A model generated the notes under the pieces. It did no database searches and was not told the origin of the DNA. It saw only the letters and a list, made by a program, of their open reading frames with translations. The position numbers and the translations under genes were made by a program. From JBNKFV01 sp050290265 (GTDB lineage: Bacteria; Pseudomonadota; Gammaproteobacteria; Pseudomonadales; Cellvibrionaceae): a stretch of DNA of 64,000 bases. The stretch is taken from assembly GCA_050290265.1 (NCBI GenBank), contig JBNKHI010000006.1, positions 41,750 to 105,749 of the forward strand, read 5' to 3'. Numbering within the stretch: position 1 is the stretch's first letter; every line of letters begins with the position of its first letter. Shown here piece after piece: positions 6,679 to 16,047 of this stretch.

Positions 6679-8517
6679 ATGGCCACCCGTCAATCCTTCT
6701 CGGCAACCTCAACCCCGGCTTACCCACTTATGCAACGCGCTTACGACATATTAAAAACCACGTTTGGCTATGAAGAATTCAGAGGCCCTCAAGCGCGCAT
6801 TATCGAGACAGCACTGGCTGGGCAAGATAGTTTAGTATTGATGCCTACCGGTGGTGGCAAATCCTTATGCTATCAAATACCGGCGCTAGTGCGACCGGGT
6901 TTGGGACTGGTCATTTCACCACTTATTGCACTTATGCAGGATCAAGTCACAGCCTTACAGCAGCAAGGTGTAAAAGCCGCTTTTTTAAATTCAACCTTAA
7001 CCACCGAGCAACGTCAGCAATTAATGCGTGATCTGCGTGATGATAATTTAGACATTTTATACATTGCACCAGAACGCCTGATGCAGCCAGCAACCCTGGA
7101 GTGGTTATCGCAATTTCAGATATCGCTGATTGCTATCGACGAAGCCCACTGTATTTCCCAATGGGGGCACGATTTCAGGCAGGACTATTTATTGTTGAAT
7201 CAGTTAGGTGGTGCTTTCCCCGGTGTGCCACGTATGGCGCTGACGGCGACAGCCACACCGCTCTCGCAAACAGACATTGTGACGCGGCTTGCACTTAATA
7301 CACCTGAGATTTTTGTGAATAGTTTTGACCGTCCAAACATTCACTACAGCGTACAACCAAAAGATGATGCAAAAAAACAATTAATAAAATACCTTGCAGG
7401 CAAAAAAGGTCAATCAGGTATTATTTATTGTTTATCCCGCAAAAAAGTTGAGAGTCTCGCGGCCTGGTTGAGTGAACGAAAACTACAGGCACTCCCCTAT
7501 CACGCTGGCTTACCTGCGGAACTGCGCGCCCATCATCAAAGCAGATTCCTGCGCGAAGACAATATCATCATGGTGGCTACCGTAGCGTTTGGAATGGGGA
7601 TAGACAAACCCGATGTGCGTTTTGTCGTCCACATGGATTTACCCAAAAGTATAGAAGCCTACTACCAGGAAACCGGTCGCGCCGGACGCGATGGCGAACC
7701 TGCAGAAGCTGTTATGTTTTACGGCCTGAACGATGTGGTGCAACTGACGCAGATGCTGGATAAATCAGAGGCCAATCTGGAACACAAACAAACCGAGCGT
7801 GCCAAACTGGATGGTTTGCTCGGCTGGTGTGAAGTCAGCGATTGCCGCCGACAGGCTCTGCTGCGCTACTTTGGCGAAGCTTCCGAAGCGTGCAATAGCT
7901 GCGACACCTGTGACACACCGCCAGATCAATGGAACGCGACAGAAGCAGCGCAGAAACTTCTCTCTTGTGTTTATCGTACCGGGCAACGCTTTGGCGCAGC
8001 ACATGTTATTGACGTGCTGCGCGGTAAAAACAACGAACGTGTACAGCGCTTCCAACACGATCAACTTTCGACCTTCGGTCTAGGTAAAAGTCACGACGAA
8101 AAATATTGGCGATCGTTAGTTCGACAATTGTTAATCCGAGGCTTTTTACATTCAGACCCGACTCGCTATGGAGCACTCACGTTAACAGAAGAAGCGAGGC
8201 CCCTCTTACGGGGTGAACTGGATTTACTATTACGGGTAGATAAAGCACCAGAATTGAAAAAAAGTAAAACCAGTCATCGAGCAGGTGTTTCTGATGCAGA
8301 TCGCACCTTGTGGGAAGCATTGCGAGAATGTCGGAAAAAAATTGCTGACGAATTCGATATTGCACCCTATATGATTTTTCATGACGCAACACTGATGGAA
8401 ATGATTGAATACAAACCGCAAACGCCAGAACAGTTACTGATGCTGAGTGGTATAGGGCAAAGTAAACTTGATCGATTCGGCAATGCCTTTTTAAAGGTGC
8501 TTGAAGAGTACAGTTAA
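6679..8517 (+). CDS. recQ: ATP-dependent DNA helicase RecQ
   Basis: A 3'-5' DNA helicase used in recombination repair and fork restart. All parts are visible: helicase motif 0 (FGYEEFRGPQ), Walker A with Lys61 in MPTGGGKSLCYQ, IDEAHCISQWGHDFR (DEAH box plus the RecQ aromatic loop), TATATP (motif III), NSFDRPNIHYSV, GIIYCLSRKKVE, and ATVAFGMGIDKPDVRFVVH to QETGRAGRDG (motifs V-VI). The RQC domain follows, with a four-cysteine zinc site in CRRQALLRYFGE and ACNSCDTCD, then an HRDC domain around residues 530-605. At 612 aa it has the normal RecQ length. The more usual N-terminus begins at Met18 (MQRAYDILK), so the true start may be 6730. It is followed by a strong terminator. Confidence 0.97.
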   Translation: MATRQSFSATSTPAYPLMQRAYDILKTTFGYEEFRGPQARIIETALAGQDSLVLMPTGGGKSLCYQIPALVRPGLGLVISPLIALMQDQVTALQQQGVKAAFLNSTLTTEQRQQLMRDLRDDNLDILYIAPERLMQPATLEWLSQFQISLIAIDEAHCISQWGHDFRQDYLLLNQLGGAFPGVPRMALTATATPLSQTDIVTRLALNTPEIFVNSFDRPNIHYSVQPKDDAKKQLIKYLAGKKGQSGIIYCLSRKKVESLAAWLSERKLQALPYHAGLPAELRAHHQSRFLREDNIIMVATVAFGMGIDKPDVRFVVHMDLPKSIEAYYQETGRAGRDGEPAEAVMFYGLNDVVQLTQMLDKSEANLEHKQTERAKLDGLLGWCEVSDCRRQALLRYFGEASEACNSCDTCDTPPDQWNATEAAQKLLSCVYRTGQRFGAAHVIDVLRGKNNERVQRFQHDQLSTFGLGKSHDEKYWRSLVRQLLIRGFLHSDPTRYGALTLTEEARPLLRGELDLLLRVDKAPELKKSKTSHRAGVSDADRTLWEALRECRKKIADEFDIAPYMIFHDATLMEMIEYKPQTPEQLLMLSGIGQSKLDRFGNAFLKVLEEYS

Positions 8518-8560
8518 TATCTCGCGGTAAAACGCCCAACGTAAAACCCAATGTAAAAAA

Positions 8561-8593
8561 AAGGCGGCTACTGAATAGTAGCCGCCTTTTTTC
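8561..8593. terminator. Bidirectional rho-independent terminator
   Basis: The arms GGCGGCTACT and AGTAGCCGCC with a GAAT loop are followed by a T-run on the plus strand and preceded by an A-run, so it works both ways. It lies between convergent recQ and the TonB receptor. Confidence 0.93.
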
Positions 8594-8622
8594 TTACCTG
8601 TTTCTAGTGATGAATATTAAAT

Positions 8623-10896
8623 CTAGAAACTTAGATCAAAGGTAACACCAACCGTACGTGGCTTAGATGGCCAAACCAGAGTGTTAACCAGGCCAAAACC
8701 GCCCGTATCATCAGCGCCTGTATTTTCCCAACCGCGCTCAAAGTACTCTTCGTTGAACACATTAGTAGCCCACAGTGTCATAGACCAATCCTTGTTGCTA
8801 TTGTATCCAGCACGAAGGTCAACCTGCTCCCAAGCTGATACCTTAGCTAACTCATTATTACCAGTACCGCCATAGGCGTCGTCCTGATAAACATATTGTG
8901 CCGTATAAAAAATCGACCCCGTAGACACTGGCTGAGTGTAAGTGGCAATCAAAGAACCACTAAAGTCTGGCGCCATTGGCAATTTATTACCGATAGATCC
9001 ATCACCCGCTTCGATCTCTTTCGTAATTTCACTATCCTGGAAGGAAACAGCACCGCGAAGATCCCAGTTATCACCGGGTGTCCAGTGCGCATCGATCTCG
9101 ATGCCCTGGTTCTCAGCTTCGCCCAGGTTTTTCACTAGCTGAGAACCGCTTTCGAACACAATTAACTGTAAATCCGTATAAGTATATTGAAAATACGCAG
9201 CGTTCAATTGGAGTGAACCATCAAGCAGAATAGTTTTCGCACCAATTTCGTAGCTGTCTGTTTCTTCAGGTTCAAAGGCAAGAGGCTTGCCGCCTGCAAG
9301 CAAACCACCAAACTCATAGGTACCATCGTTGCTGATACCAAATGTCGAGTAACCACCGGTTTTGTAACCTTTCGCGGCGTTAAAATACAAACTAACGTCT
9401 TCATTCAACGTGTAGTTAGCTGCAAAGCGAGGTGTAAACTTACTCCATGAATCGGAATCCTGAACAAAACCATCCGTATAATATTCCCACACAAAGGTGT
9501 TGCCTAAAGCACCACCGCTATCCAAGACTTGAATTTTCATGTCTTTCTTGTCGTAGGTATAACGCCCGCCCACAGTAATATCCAAAGCATCCGTTGCCTG
9601 CCAGGTAATATCACCATATACCGACCAACCATCACTTCTTAGTTCGTCAATATTAGTCTCTGCTTTTGACATGAGAATATCTGCAGGATCAATATCATCC
9701 TCCCAGTACGCCTCAAAAACAGGATCATCACAACCAGAAGCTCCGCCGCCTTCATCAGTAGCGATAATTGCTGTACAGAGATCGTCTTCGTTGTACAAAT
9801 TTTCGAAAGTTGCATCAATATCTTCACGATAAACGCTGACACCCGTAAACCAGGTAAGCTTGCCACCATTATCATAATTTAGACGAAATTCCTGACTGTA
9901 ATAATCTACATCCTGATCCTGTTTATAATCGTTCACATAAAGCGGGGTCCCATCAAAATCTTCTAAATACTGGAACGTATAAGTTTTATAACCCGTGATC
10001 GATTCCAACGTATAGGTATCATTTAAATTCCAAATCACATTGGCTGTGAGAGATGAAACAATACCTTTATCATAACCGTTCGTACTTTGGTCAATGGCAA
10101 CCTTATCTTCTGACACACCGTTTTGGGATGTCCAGTACACTGAAGGTGCTTGATCTCGATCCTCGTAACTCATGCTTAAGGTGGCATCAACACTGTCACC
10201 CACGTAGCGCAGAGCCATACGTGTAGACGATAGTTCTTTTTCACCCAGCTTCGCACCATCGACCGTATTTTCTAACCAGCCATCGGCCTGACTCCAATAG
10301 GCACTGCCACGAAAATATAGATTATCCGTCAATGGGATGTTCAGCGTACCGACGGTTTCAAATTCACCATACTCGGCGACGGTTGCACTGATGTTCCCCT
10401 CAAACTCCTCAATAGGCTTTTGAGTGATAATATTAATACCACCGGCGATAGCGTTACGGCCAAAGAGCGTGCTTTGGGGGCCCTTTACAACTTCCGCGCG
10501 CTCTAAATCAAAAAATGCCATTTGCACGCCACCGTTACGGCCAGCCCAAACACCATCCTGAAAAACAGCGATAGAAGGATCACCACCAATACCAAAGTCA
10601 TTAGTACCAATACCACGGATAGCCATAGCATCGATAAAGCTGTCTTCTGTTTTGCCGCTAAAACCGGGCGTTAAATCCACTAAGCCACGCACATCGCCGA
10701 TACCCATTTTGGCCAACATGTCACCACTGAACGCCGATACGGCAACGGGAACGTCCTGTAGAGTCTGCTCCCGTTTTTGTACAGTAACGATGACTTCTTC
10801 AATAACGGCAGCAAGAGAATTTGGAGCGAAAGTAGCAAGAGTACTTAGTGAGAGAAACGAAGCTATAGCTGGGCGTTTTAAATACGCAATTTTCAT
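8623..10896 (-). CDS. TonB-dependent outer-membrane receptor
   Basis: A 757-aa outer-membrane transporter. Signal peptide residues 1-30 end at NSLAA; a TonB-box-like EEVIVTV (33-39) precedes the plug domain (DVPVAVSAFSGDMLAKMG, then IRGIGTNDFGIGGDPSIAVFQDG and VVKGPQSTLFGRNAIAGGINIIT). A 22-strand-type barrel ends in a terminal Phe (GVTFDLSF), as needed for outer-membrane assembly. The start has AAGGAAG upstream. The plug style matches the broad class often annotated as siderophore or vitamin receptors and also found for sterols and other hydrophobics. No partner transport genes are adjacent, and the ligand is unknown. A Fur-like palindrome at 11073-11094 hints at iron control. Confidence 0.93.
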   Translation of the reverse strand: MKIAYLKRPAIASFLSLSTLATFAPNSLAAVIEEVIVTVQKREQTLQDVPVAVSAFSGDMLAKMGIGDVRGLVDLTPGFSGKTEDSFIDAMAIRGIGTNDFGIGGDPSIAVFQDGVWAGRNGGVQMAFFDLERAEVVKGPQSTLFGRNAIAGGINIITQKPIEEFEGNISATVAEYGEFETVGTLNIPLTDNLYFRGSAYWSQADGWLENTVDGAKLGEKELSSTRMALRYVGDSVDATLSMSYEDRDQAPSVYWTSQNGVSEDKVAIDQSTNGYDKGIVSSLTANVIWNLNDTYTLESITGYKTYTFQYLEDFDGTPLYVNDYKQDQDVDYYSQEFRLNYDNGGKLTWFTGVSVYREDIDATFENLYNEDDLCTAIIATDEGGGASGCDDPVFEAYWEDDIDPADILMSKAETNIDELRSDGWSVYGDITWQATDALDITVGGRYTYDKKDMKIQVLDSGGALGNTFVWEYYTDGFVQDSDSWSKFTPRFAANYTLNEDVSLYFNAAKGYKTGGYSTFGISNDGTYEFGGLLAGGKPLAFEPEETDSYEIGAKTILLDGSLQLNAAYFQYTYTDLQLIVFESGSQLVKNLGEAENQGIEIDAHWTPGDNWDLRGAVSFQDSEITKEIEAGDGSIGNKLPMAPDFSGSLIATYTQPVSTGSIFYTAQYVYQDDAYGGTGNNELAKVSAWEQVDLRAGYNSNKDWSMTLWATNVFNEEYFERGWENTGADDTGGFGLVNTLVWPSKPRTVGVTFDLSF

Positions 10897-11047
10897 ACGG
10901 CATTCTTCCTTAATGTCTGGTGTTTGAAAGTCTTTTAATTAGTATGCAGTGCAAAGTATCCTGTCCACAACAAAACTCTATCTAACAGCCTTTACACAAG
11001 GCAATTACCCTATTACCTATGAGTTGGATTAAAAATACCCCAAAAGG

Positions 11048-11066
11048 GTTGGATCGATTCCAACCA
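11048..11066. promoter_or_regulatory. Inverted repeat GGTTGGA-N5-TCCAACC
   Basis: Perfect 7-base arms flank TCGAT. Size and symmetry fit a dimeric repressor site. It is only 6 bases from the Fur-like palindrome, so both may serve the same receptor promoter. The binding protein is unknown. Confidence 0.45.
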
Positions 11067-11072
11067 AATTAT

Positions 11073-11094
11073 TGATATTGACATCATTATCAAT
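11073..11094. promoter_or_regulatory. Fur-like palindrome upstream of TonB receptor
   Basis: An imperfect palindrome (18 of 22 positions symmetric) bounded by TTGATA and TATCAA. Its right half ATCATTATC equals half of the Fur consensus; the left half GATATTGAC matches it in 7 of 9 positions, but one central base is missing. Iron regulation of the receptor is plausible, not shown. Confidence 0.4.
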
Positions 11095-11376
11095 CTTGGT
11101 ATGCAGTAACTATCAGAATAATTTATACCGACAACCAGCATGATCCGCAACAACGGCCACCTTTGCACCAAATATGCTCTAAAGGCATCCTTTTACGACT
11201 ACGACCAAGGCACCAATTCGGCGCACAAACACTCTAGTTCTCAGAACATACTGTCAGCAGACCATACTATCTGTATTGACAACACAGATAGTACAGCCAT
11301 AAACACGATGGAACTAAATAGAATATTTTCAGTTCAACCCGTAACAACGACAAGAACTGCTCAGTCAAAAGAAAAA

Positions 11377-13608
11377 TTAATAGTTTGAAATATACGCGGT
11401 CATTCGCTCTGCGGGTACTGGCTTACTAAAATAATAGCCCTGCAACAAATCACAACCGTGATTAATCATAAAATCTCGTTGGTACTGTGTTTCAACCCCT
11501 TCCGCAACTACCTGTAAACCCAAGCTATGTGCAAGCGCAAGTGTCGCAATACAAATTTTGTCGTTACCGTTCATAGCTTCAAGATCACTAACAAAAGTGC
11601 GATCAAGCTTTAGTGTTGCAATAGGGAGCTGTTTTAAATAAGCGAGAGAAGAATACCCGGTACCAAAGTCATCAATAGCCAAGCGCACACCCAGATCTCT
11701 GACTTTATTCAAAATGGTCGCAGCCTCATCAATATTCGTCATGGCCATTGACTCAGTAATTTCCAAAACAATTTCTTCATCTGGAATTTCATATTTATTC
11801 AGCAAAAACCTGACTTGCCCGACAAAGCCGTCTGCCTGAAGCTGGACAGCCGATAAATTGACGGAAACACGAACACTGCGTTTAAACTTTTTCCGCCACT
11901 GGCAATATTGAATACACGCTTCTTCAAGAATCCACAAACCAAGCGGCAGTATCAAATTACTCTCTTCAGCAACCGGAATAAATTGGTCAGGAGCGATAAC
12001 CCCCTGCTCCGGATGATTCCATCGAACCAATGCCTCCACGGCTCGGACTGTATTCGTTTTTGTGCAAATCAGGGGTTGATAATAAAGCTCGAACTGACGT
12101 TCTTCGATTGCTTTGCGCAAATCACTTTCTATTTTCAACCGACGATTTGCATCAACATTCATTGCATCGTTAAAAAATTGATAATTATTGCGTCCATTTT
12201 CTTTCGCATGGTACATCGCCACATCTGCATTTTTGATAAGGTCCTCGCCAATACAGCCATCATCAGGGTAAATACTAATACCAATACTGGGACTCGAAAA
12301 CAAAGTAATACCATCAATATCATAAGGCAGACTCAACTGATGAAGCAAAAATCGCGCAACGGGAACAATGGTCATACTATCCTTTATTCCCGTGTAAACA
12401 ATTACAAACTCATCACCACCAATTCTCGAAACAATGTCACACGTCCTGACCGAAGACGTCAATCTCTTTGCGACTTCTTTAAGCAGCTTATCGCCTACAG
12501 CATGACCTTTTGTATCGTTTATAAGCTTAAAACGATCCAAATCTAAAAACATGACCACAACCAGCTCTTCCTGGCGACTTGCAATACGAAGAGACTGAGA
12601 CAAGCTTTGTTCTAAACTAAATCGATTAACTAAACCTGTTAGCGTATCATGGTGTGCCAAATGAAAAATCTTTTCCTGATCAATCTTGCGTTCAGTAATA
12701 TCAACCACGCAAGTCACATAATGAGTAATAATATTTTTTTCATTATAAATAGCCGAAACGGTTACCCATTGCGGGTACGATGAACCATCATTCCGTGAAC
12801 CTAGCAGCTCTCCACGCCACGACCCTTTCTTGCAAACTTCATCCACAACCGCGCCAACAAGTTCACCCACATCATCATGACGTGATAGCTCGCCAACAAA
12901 CTTTCCAACTACCGTCTCACGGTTATAACCCGACATGTGACAAAACGCTTGATTCACTGCAATGATTTTATGTTCGTCATCGGTAATCAGGATACCTTCA
13001 CCACTATAATGAAACACATTTGCCAATAAACGTAGTTCTTCCTCAGCAGATCGTTGCGGCGTAATATCTTGCATCGTTCCATTAATCAGAACAGGATTAC
13101 CACCCTTGTCATAAACAACAACCCTATTTTCATGAATATATTTTACCTCGCCATCTGGAAATACCATTCGATACGAATCATCGAACTGCCCCTCTTGCAA
13201 GGTGATCTGCATGTCAGGATCAGACTTTTCGACATCTTCAGGCAAAACCAAACTCGTTAAAAACTTGAGCTGTGGAGGCCCAACGCCTGGTTCGATCTTG
13301 GCAATCCGATACAATTCATCCGACCAATCGATCTTTTGGGTAAGAATATCGTAAGACCAACTACCCGTTCGGCTTAAGTTCTGCGCGGCAGCCAGAGATT
13401 GCAAAGCTCTTTCCAGAGAAGCATTTTTTTCATTGAGTTCTTGGGAATTAACCTCTAGGACATGATTATAAAATCGCCTTTCTCGATCACAGTCTTCATA
13501 TGTGGAAGAGACAACCTCCAGAATCCCTCTGAGATCATCAGGCAACTGCTCCTCAGCAATCTCCTGACCAAAAATTTGTTTAAGCTGGCGCAGCAAAAGA
13601 CTATGCAT
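11377..13608 (-). CDS. PAS-PAS-GGDEF-EAL c-di-GMP enzyme
   Basis: A cytoplasmic 743-aa sensor enzyme that could make and degrade cyclic di-GMP. An N-terminal coiled coil (about 30-75) leads to a first PAS/PAC (about 75-185, GSWSYDILTQKIDWSDELYRI) and a second (about 190-310, GEGILITDDEHKIIAVNQAF). GGDEF follows (about 315-475) with an intact RIGGDEF and an RxxD inhibitory site (RTCD) five residues before it. The EAL domain (about 490-740) has EALVRW, NLSAVQL, EITESMAM, DDFGTGYSSL, KLDRTFV, VAEGVET and QGYYFSKP, that is, all the metal and catalytic residues. Both halves look competent, so one is probably gated by the PAS sensors. There is no membrane segment. It lies 110 bases behind a FIST-domain gene on the same strand, probably as one operon. 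Confidence 0.95.
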   Translation of the reverse strand: MHSLLLRQLKQIFGQEIAEEQLPDDLRGILEVVSSTYEDCDRERRFYNHVLEVNSQELNEKNASLERALQSLAAAQNLSRTGSWSYDILTQKIDWSDELYRIAKIEPGVGPPQLKFLTSLVLPEDVEKSDPDMQITLQEGQFDDSYRMVFPDGEVKYIHENRVVVYDKGGNPVLINGTMQDITPQRSAEEELRLLANVFHYSGEGILITDDEHKIIAVNQAFCHMSGYNRETVVGKFVGELSRHDDVGELVGAVVDEVCKKGSWRGELLGSRNDGSSYPQWVTVSAIYNEKNIITHYVTCVVDITERKIDQEKIFHLAHHDTLTGLVNRFSLEQSLSQSLRIASRQEELVVVMFLDLDRFKLINDTKGHAVGDKLLKEVAKRLTSSVRTCDIVSRIGGDEFVIVYTGIKDSMTIVPVARFLLHQLSLPYDIDGITLFSSPSIGISIYPDDGCIGEDLIKNADVAMYHAKENGRNNYQFFNDAMNVDANRRLKIESDLRKAIEERQFELYYQPLICTKTNTVRAVEALVRWNHPEQGVIAPDQFIPVAEESNLILPLGLWILEEACIQYCQWRKKFKRSVRVSVNLSAVQLQADGFVGQVRFLLNKYEIPDEEIVLEITESMAMTNIDEAATILNKVRDLGVRLAIDDFGTGYSSLAYLKQLPIATLKLDRTFVSDLEAMNGNDKICIATLALAHSLGLQVVAEGVETQYQRDFMINHGCDLLQGYYFSKPVPAERMTAYISNY

Positions 13609-13718
13609 AAAGTAAAACCAAAAAAGTGGGCTAAATCGTTATTATCTTTTCAACACGTTTTACCTAGAACAATTTCCTAGCGTTACAGATCGCAGATAAA
13701 ATGCACAATGCTCATTGA

Positions 13719-14855
13719 CTAATCCTCATAAATCACCGTGAGTGTCATGGTTTGATTATGAAACTGACACTCATTTCCAGCCCCGGGCAACGGTGCAACC
13801 TCACCAAATGAATAAAAACCGGTTAGCTGTACAGTAGGGCCCAACACGCTTTCCATTGCCTCCAATTCTTCTTCAACTAATTGATCTATCACTGCCAGTC
13901 TTCCGTAGCAGCTAACGGCTAAAGCGAAAGCCTGCTTTTCATTCTTTTTATGAATAGACAATGCAGCACTCGCGGCACCAGCAACCAATGCATTTAAATC
14001 ATGTTTCATGAGTCTTGCAATGTAGCCCGTCGGCACGTGGCCAGCAAAAATTACCGATTTTGTGGCTTCATCTACATCCAACACCGTTCGAATAATCTCC
14101 GCATCGCCCTCTTTTTCAGCACGAATACTTAATGGAAAACGGCGACCACTGGCAGGCAGTTCGTCAACAAACTCACCCAGGTACCTTTTGTACAAATCAA
14201 GCGCTGGTTCACCATCCAATTCAAAAACTTGATTTGCAACGGCCTTAGTCACGACTCGGTCAGCGCCAAAGGCACTCCAGCCAGACTGACAACCAGAATA
14301 TATTGATAAACTTTCACCGTAAAAACCCACAGCAATTAGACGATTTGATGCTACGGAATCTCCGATCACAGTTTGGGTTTCTATAGAGGGGTCAAAAGAT
14401 CCAGCCACCCCTCCCGTTACAGGCACAGGTAACCCAACAGCGTTAACACAGCCTATAAGTTCTGAGCCATTGGTATCCAAGCCGCTCGACAGCAGAAAAA
14501 TATGTTTGAGCTCCGGTCGATTGAGAGGTTCAAGCAATTGTTGGACGGCCGACTGCGGATTATCGTCAGCCACAAAATCAACGTACGAAACATCCACCGA
14601 TCCATGATCGAAGCTTATGGCAGTGGCTACCGCACTTCGAGTAATAGGATCAGCACCTAGAATATTGCCTGCTGACGACGCCCCCACAATCTCTGCGCTA
14701 GGATAGAGAGATTTAAGTGATGTCAGGATACCCGGGTTGGTAAGAGCGTCCGAATCGGAAAACACAAAGACGATCTGAGCATCAGATTCAGGCGTTAGAT
14801 TTTTAGTAGCCTGGGCCCAGGCACCATTTTCATATACTAGCGTATCGACCTGCAT
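13719..14855 (-). CDS. FIST domain sensor protein
   Basis: A 378-aa protein made of the paired FIST_N and FIST_C sensory domains. FIST_N spans about 25-215 (IVFVFSDSDALTNPGILTSL, PSAEIVGASSAGNILG, VTGGVAGSFDPS); FIST_C spans about 220-360 (ALDLYKRYLGEFVDELPASG, GHVPTGYIARLMKHD, ALAVSCYGRLAVID, GFYSFGEVAPL). The family is thought to bind small ligands, possibly amino acids, and is found with GGDEF/EAL or chemotaxis genes. Here it lacks an output domain and precedes the PAS-GGDEF-EAL gene, so it probably passes its signal to that enzyme. No signal peptide is present, so it acts in the cytoplasm. The ligand is unknown. Confidence 0.9.
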   Translation of the reverse strand: MQVDTLVYENGAWAQATKNLTPESDAQIVFVFSDSDALTNPGILTSLKSLYPSAEIVGASSAGNILGADPITRSAVATAISFDHGSVDVSYVDFVADDNPQSAVQQLLEPLNRPELKHIFLLSSGLDTNGSELIGCVNAVGLPVPVTGGVAGSFDPSIETQTVIGDSVASNRLIAVGFYGESLSIYSGCQSGWSAFGADRVVTKAVANQVFELDGEPALDLYKRYLGEFVDELPASGRRFPLSIRAEKEGDAEIIRTVLDVDEATKSVIFAGHVPTGYIARLMKHDLNALVAGAASAALSIHKKNEKQAFALAVSCYGRLAVIDQLVEEELEAMESVLGPTVQLTGFYSFGEVAPLPGAGNECQFHNQTMTLTVIYED

Positions 14856-15024
14856 CAGTCGCGCTCCTCATGTTATTAAAACTTAGAGAGGTATTGGATC
14901 GCTTTCTATGAATAAAAGTATAACGTAAAACCCGTCACTACCAAGTAATATGACTCAAACTGGCAATAAGCAGGATACAAGCCGCCCTACTTAAACCGAA
15001 AAGGCACATTTAATCCGCTTCAGA

Positions 15025-15834
15025 TTAAAAAATTGCCATTAGCATTTTGATGCTTAGCAGAGTCAATAAAACGGCGAAAATTCGCTTTAGTACTGTTACT
15101 GGCAACTTGTGGGCTGCGCTTGCACCGATTGGCGCTGTAACAAAACTACATAAAGACATCAATATAACCGCCGGCCAATAGACAAAACCAAAAGTATTCG
15201 CGACACCCGAAACGTGACTCGAACCATTAATAAAAAAACCAAGCGTGCCCGCCACCGCAATAAACACCCCGAGGGCCGCCGAGGTTCCAATAGCTTTTCG
15301 TATCGAAATGTTACACCAAAGTAAATAAGGCACTGTTAGCGAGCCGCCACCAATGGAAACCAGTGCTGACACAGCCCCAATGCCGGTCCCCACACCAAAT
15401 AACCCCCTATTTCCAGGCATCTGTCGCTGTGCCGCGGGTTTAAAGCCAACCAGCATTTGGATAACCACAAGCGTCATAAAACAGGCAAAGAAAATCGCCA
15501 AAGGCTTTGTATCCATAACCGTCGCCAAGAAAGTCCCCATGAAGGTCCCCACTAGGGCACCAGGGCCCAATCCTTTTATCGCCCGCCAGACCACGCCACC
15601 GCGCTTACTATGAGACCAGGCACTCGAACAAGAGGTTACCAGGATAGAAGCCATAGATGTTCCCAGCGCCAAGTGCAAAACGTTGTCCACAGGAAACCCT
15701 TGCATCAAAAATAAGGTTGTCAGCATAGGCACCATAATGCCGCCACCCCCGACCCCCAGCAGGCCTGCAAAAAACCCTACAACAGCCCCAAGCGCTAGGT
15801 AAGAAGCTATCCATTGTAATTCCAGCATAAACAC
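15025..15834 (-). CDS. TSUP (TauE/SafE, DUF81) membrane permease
   Basis: A 269-aa integral membrane protein with about eight hydrophobic segments. The first family repeat, GAVVGFFAGLLGVGGGGIMVP, is near residue 18, and the matching second-half motif, VGTGIGAVSALVSIGGGSLTVP, is near 145. These paired G-rich helices define TSUP transporters, which move sulfite, sulfonates or organic acids and anions. Start at ATG 15834 is natural, though MLELQ (15828) is also possible. It is divergent from the Kef-type antiporter across 213 bases and isolated from any sulfur gene, so the substrate is open. Confidence 0.9.
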   Translation of the reverse strand: MFMLELQWIASYLALGAVVGFFAGLLGVGGGGIMVPMLTTLFLMQGFPVDNVLHLALGTSMASILVTSCSSAWSHSKRGGVVWRAIKGLGPGALVGTFMGTFLATVMDTKPLAIFFACFMTLVVIQMLVGFKPAAQRQMPGNRGLFGVGTGIGAVSALVSIGGGSLTVPYLLWCNISIRKAIGTSAALGVFIAVAGTLGFFINGSSHVSGVANTFGFVYWPAVILMSLCSFVTAPIGASAAHKLPVTVLKRIFAVLLTLLSIKMLMAIF

Positions 15835-16047
15835 TACTCGTCGTTATAAACGCAAAAAAGGCGGAGTTTAGGGCACTGATCCCGCTCCGATCAACATATT
15901 CCCCCAGAAGGCCTTAGCTGTGCAATATCACTCAGGGTTGATTAAACTAACCTTAATACATCACTCTAAAACAGCAGTTAACCGCTATAGAACATCCTAA
16001 GGACAATTAATGATTCACCTAATGGCATCTAATCAGGCGCTAACAAT

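Larger units (their letters stand above)
10897..11376. other. Upstream region of the TonB receptor
   Basis: About 480 bases with no gene I can support. It carries two palindromes, listed separately, about 150-200 bases before the receptor start. An 82-codon frame at 11140-11388 on the plus strand has no family features and runs into the end of the GGDEF-EAL gene, so I treat it as chance. Confidence 0.6.

Noticed and set aside
11140..11388. 82-codon plus-strand frame
   Set aside because: No ribosome site or family pattern, and it runs into the end of the GGDEF-EAL gene.
11908..12546. 212-codon frame antisense to the GGDEF-EAL gene
   Set aside because: It lies wholly inside a well-supported gene on the other strand and has no domain.
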